From Lachnospiraceae bacterium (GTDB lineage Bacteria > Bacillota_A > Clostridia > Lachnospirales > Lachnospiraceae), in the NCBI GenBank assembly GCA_017626435.1, contig JAGAIR010000044.1, positions 1 through 8,758 on the forward strand: 8,758 bases of DNA. The letters run 5' to 3'. This document shows, one piece after another, positions 6,776 through 8,758 of the stretch. Position 1 is the stretch's first letter; every line of letters starts with the position of its first letter. A program made the translations under genes and the position numbers. The notes under the pieces were generated by a model. It searched no databases and was not told where the DNA came from. It saw nothing but the letters and a program-made list of their open reading frames with translations.

Positions 6776-6877
6776 AGTCTTTCTCTCCCTCCTTCCTTTT
6801 TATCTATGCATAGCTGTCAGCTAATATCTATTCTTTTTACAAATTTGAAACTATTAGCCTTTTAGTTAGATACTAAT

Positions 6878-6906
6878 ATTATAATTTTAGATTACTTAAA
6901 ATTCAA
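6878..6906 (-). promoter_or_regulatory. Sigma-A promoter upstream of the CD3324-family gene
   Basis: On the minus strand TTGAAT (6906-6901) and a perfect TATAAT (6883-6878) are 17 nt apart. The predicted start near 6871 gives a leader of about 250 nt holding the short ORF and interleaved hairpins. Between 6776 and 6870 I see only the purine-rich Shine-Dalgarno region. Confidence 0.7.
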
Positions 6907-6929
6907 TTACTTTGCATTATCCGGAACAG

Positions 6930-7019
6930 TTTCCCACTCCGCATGCCTCCCACTACTCCGCCATGCACTCATTCGGGTGAAGCCTGAAGACTTCACCTTC
7001 ACGTACGGCTGTCGCCGTA
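6930..7019. other. Compact structured segment of unknown nature beyond the guaA terminator
   Basis: This G+C-richer block in A+T-rich surroundings contains two clean hairpins: GGTGAAG/CTTCACC (6976-6982 with 6991-6997) and TACGGC-TGTC-GCCGTA (7004-7019). CACGTACGG near 7000 recalls the end of group II intron domain V, but the matching 5' half of domain V is not visible. It may be the remnant of an intron, a dispersed repeat, or part of the guaA 3' region. Confidence 0.3.
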
Positions 7020-7020
7020 T

Positions 7021-7090
7021 AAGTCTAAAAAAGAAAGCAGTTTCGAAAGACCATAAATGCTCTTTCGAAACTGCTTTCTTTTTTAGACTT
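7021..7090 (-). terminator. guaA terminator: perfect 30-bp inverted repeat
   Basis: The arms 7021-7050 and 7061-7090 are perfectly complementary over 30 bp with a 10-nt loop. The core stem GAAAGCAGTTTCGAAAGA is flanked by an A-run and a T-run, so on the minus strand the G+C-containing stem is followed by TTTTTT. It begins 14 nt after the guaA stop codon. The A/T symmetry would let it work in both directions. Confidence 0.9.
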
Positions 7091-7104
7091 GCATGGCTCG
7101 TAAC

Positions 7105-8646
7105 TCACTCGAATTCTATCGTCGCCGGTGGTTTCCCGGTACAATCATACAGTACCCTGTTAACCCCCTTCACCTCATTGACGATTCTGCTGGCCACCAC
7201 GCTTAAGACCTCCCAGGGGATCTGCGCTGCCTCGGCAGTCATAAAGTCTGAGGTGCTTACAGCTCTCAGTGCCACGGCATAGTCATAGGTTCTCTCATCA
7301 CCCATAACGCCTACGCTTCTCATATTGGTGAGGGCTGCAAAGTATTGACCGAGACTCTTGTCGACGCCTGCCTTGGCGATCTCTTCTCTGTAGATGGCGT
7401 CGGCTTCCTGAACGATGCGGACTTTTTCGGCTGTAACTTCACCGATAATACGGATGCCGAGTCCGGGACCGGGGAAGGGCTGACGGTATACCAGGTATTC
7501 CGGTATTCCAAGCTCAAGACCTGCTTTGCGGACTTCATCCTTAAACAATAATCTTAAAGGCTCGATAATTTCCTTAAAATCCACATAGTCGGGAAGACCG
7601 CCTACGTTGTGATGGGACTTGATAACAGCACTCTTGCCAAGTCCGCTCTCGATCACGTCCGGATAAATAGTTCCCTGTACCAGGAAATCAACAGCGCCGA
7701 TCTTTTTTGCTTCCTCTTCAAAAACACGGATGAACTCTTCACCGATGATCTTACGTTTTCTCTCAGGCTCTTCCACGCCTGCCAGTTTTTTATAGAATCT
7801 CTCCTGGGCATTGACACGGATGAAGTTAAGATCGTAGGGACCGTCTGGACCGAAGACCGCTTCCACCTCATCTCCCTCGTTTTTGCGTAAGAGGCCGTGG
7901 TCTACGAAAACGCAGGTCAGCTGCTTGCCTACTGCTTTTGCAAGGAGCACTGCTGCCACAGAGGAGTCCACGCCGCCAGAAAGGGCACAGAGCACCTTGC
8001 CGTCTCCTACCTTTTCACGAATTTGGGCAATGGTGGTTTCCACGAAGGAATCCATACGCCAGTCACCCTTGCAGTGACATACGTTATATACAAAGTTGGA
8101 AAGCATCTTCATACCTTCCTGTGTGTGCATGACTTCCGGATGGAACTGAACCGCATACAGCTGCTTTTCAGGGTTTTCCATGGCAGCTACGGGACACACG
8201 GGAGTGTGGGCGGTGACAGTAAAATCTGCGGGAGCGGCTTCAATGTAATCGGTATGGCTCATCCAGCAGATTGTTTTTTCGGATACATTGGAGAAAAGCA
8301 CAGAAGACTTGTCCACGTCCACCTCTGTCTTTCCGTATTCGCTGACAGGGGCTGTCTTCACGCTGCCTCCAAGTAAATATGACATTAACTGGGAACCATA
8401 ACAGATACCCAGAATGGGAATCCCCATTTCAAAAATCTCCTTGGGACATCTGGGAGAATCTTCCCCGTATACACTGTTGGGACCTCCCGTAAAAATGATA
8501 CCCTTGGGATTCATTTCTTTGATTTTTTCAAGGCTCATGCTGTAAGGATGCACTTCACAGTACACATTACATTCTCTGACACGTCTGGCAATCAGCTGAT
8601 TATACTGCCCTCCAAAGTCAAGTACGATAACCATTTCTCTTTCCAT
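7105..8646 (-). CDS. guaA: GMP synthase (glutamine-hydrolysing)
   Basis: Converts XMP to GMP using ATP and glutamine, the last step of guanine nucleotide synthesis, in the cytosol. The full 513 residues match the usual single-chain bacterial enzyme. The N-terminal class I glutamine amidotransferase domain (about 5-195) has the nucleophile C82 in GICYGSQ and the H169/E171 pair in QFHPE. The ATP pyrophosphatase domain has the P-loop SGGVDSS at 223-229, then VFVDHGLL at 247-254. The C-terminal dimerisation domain contains [16 protein letters not shown] (388-403) and ends in KPPATIEFE, where IEWE is more usual. The ATG at 8646 is used because AAGGAG (8652-8657) is 5 nt upstream; M5 would be too far. 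The promoter at 8701-8730 gives a leader of under 50 nt, with no room for a guanine riboswitch. No damage is seen. Confidence 0.98.
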   Translation of the reverse strand: MEREMVIVLDFGGQYNQLIARRVRECNVYCEVHPYSMSLEKIKEMNPKGIIFTGGPNSVYGEDSPRCPKEIFEMGIPILGICYGSQLMSYLLGGSVKTAPVSEYGKTEVDVDKSSVLFSNVSEKTICWMSHTDYIEAAPADFTVTAHTPVCPVAAMENPEKQLYAVQFHPEVMHTQEGMKMLSNFVYNVCHCKGDWRMDSFVETTIAQIREKVGDGKVLCALSGGVDSSVAAVLLAKAVGKQLTCVFVDHGLLRKNEGDEVEAVFGPDGPYDLNFIRVNAQERFYKKLAGVEEPERKRKIIGEEFIRVFEEEAKKIGAVDFLVQGTIYPDVIESGLGKSAVIKSHHNVGGLPDYVDFKEIIEPLRLLFKDEVRKAGLELGIPEYLVYRQPFPGPGLGIRIIGEVTAEKVRIVQEADAIYREEIAKAGVDKSLGQYFAALTNMRSVGVMGDERTYDYAVALRAVSTSDFMTAEAAQIPWEVLSVVASRIVNEVKGVNRVLYDCTGKPPATIEFE

Positions 8647-8658
8647 GTCTGCTCCTTC

Positions 8659-8673
8659 TGTCGATCATCGACA
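8659..8673. promoter_or_regulatory. Palindrome in the guaA 5' leader next to the RBS
   Basis: TGTCGAT-C-ATCGACA is a 7+1+7 palindrome lying directly upstream of the guaA Shine-Dalgarno (8652-8657), and CTTCTGTC occurs as a direct repeat on both sides (8655-8662 and 8674-8681). It could be an operator or a small hairpin influencing ribosome access. It does not resemble a PurR box that I know. Confidence 0.35.
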
Positions 8674-8700
8674 CTTCTGTCCTAAATCTAATCCTTACTT

Positions 8701-8730
8701 ATTATAAAGGATACCCCAAATTTTTGTCAA
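8701..8730 (-). promoter_or_regulatory. guaA: Consensus sigma-A promoter of guaA
   Basis: On the minus strand a perfect TTGACA (8730-8725) and a perfect TATAAT (8706-8701) are separated by 18 nt. The predicted start is near 8694, about 48 nt before the ATG. Confidence 0.88.
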
Positions 8731-8758
8731 AAAAATTTATACCTTTTTAAACATCTCC

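Noticed and set aside
6977..7282. Plus-strand open frame crossing the guaA terminator
   Set aside because: It reads through the 30-bp inverted repeat and into antisense guaA; no plausible product.
7897..8376. Plus-strand open frame of 159 codons
   Set aside because: It lies entirely antisense to guaA, has no Shine-Dalgarno, and its product resembles no family; it is a shadow of a strongly coding frame.
8647..8758. Guanine riboswitch before guaA
   Set aside because: The promoter lies only about 50 nt from the start codon and no purine-aptamer core is present.
1..8758. CRISPR arrays, tRNA or rRNA genes, complete insertion sequences
   Set aside because: No regularly spaced direct repeats, no cloverleaf sequences, and no transposase or integrase frame were seen on either strand.

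Overview
The window looks like a chromosomal segment of a clostridial Firmicute, most probably a Lachnospiraceae gut anaerobe. The reasons are strong AGGAGG-type ribosome binding sites, sigma-A promoters with near-consensus boxes, AT-rich intergenic DNA, a CD3324-family small regulator, and protein sequences typical of that family. All recognisable genes lie on the minus strand, so transcription runs from high to low coordinates. The assignment comes from reading the sequence, with no database search.

Layout in transcription order: guaA (8646-7105; GMP synthase, a core purine gene) has its own strong promoter and ends at a terminator made of a perfect 30-bp inverted repeat. Next is a 487-bp gap (6618-7104) holding a compact structured segment of unknown nature, a good promoter, a very short ORF with a strong Shine-Dalgarno, and a pair of interleaved inverted repeats. 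A CD3324-family helix-turn-helix gene (6617-6360) and its terminator follow. Two overlapping genes (6227-4371 and 4384-2504) encode the two half-subunits of a type IV-fold ABC exporter, probably a heterodimer. A class I SAM-dependent methyltransferase gene (2236-1448) comes next, preceded by its own promoter and an intrinsic terminator lying inside the transcribed leader, which is an attenuator arrangement.

The 725-bp gap 723-1447 contains, in transcription order, an imperfect hairpin (1390-1347), an in-frame-stopped relic of the C-terminal nuclease-like domain of a large AAA/helicase-type protein (1332-1090), a promoter, and a compact roughly 100-nt structured RNA candidate with two GNRA-capped hairpins and a terminator (about 1037-937). 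Nothing recognisable lies in 773-933. The window ends inside an MBL-fold metallo-hydrolase gene (722 to beyond position 1).

Functionally, guaA is housekeeping. The regulator, exporter pair and methyltransferase look like accessory cargo; no substrate, precursor peptide or modification enzyme is visible to say what is exported. The most interesting material is non-coding: three separate leader or RNA structures (937-1037, 2270-2353 and 6663-6775) that suggest RNA-level control of the downstream genes.
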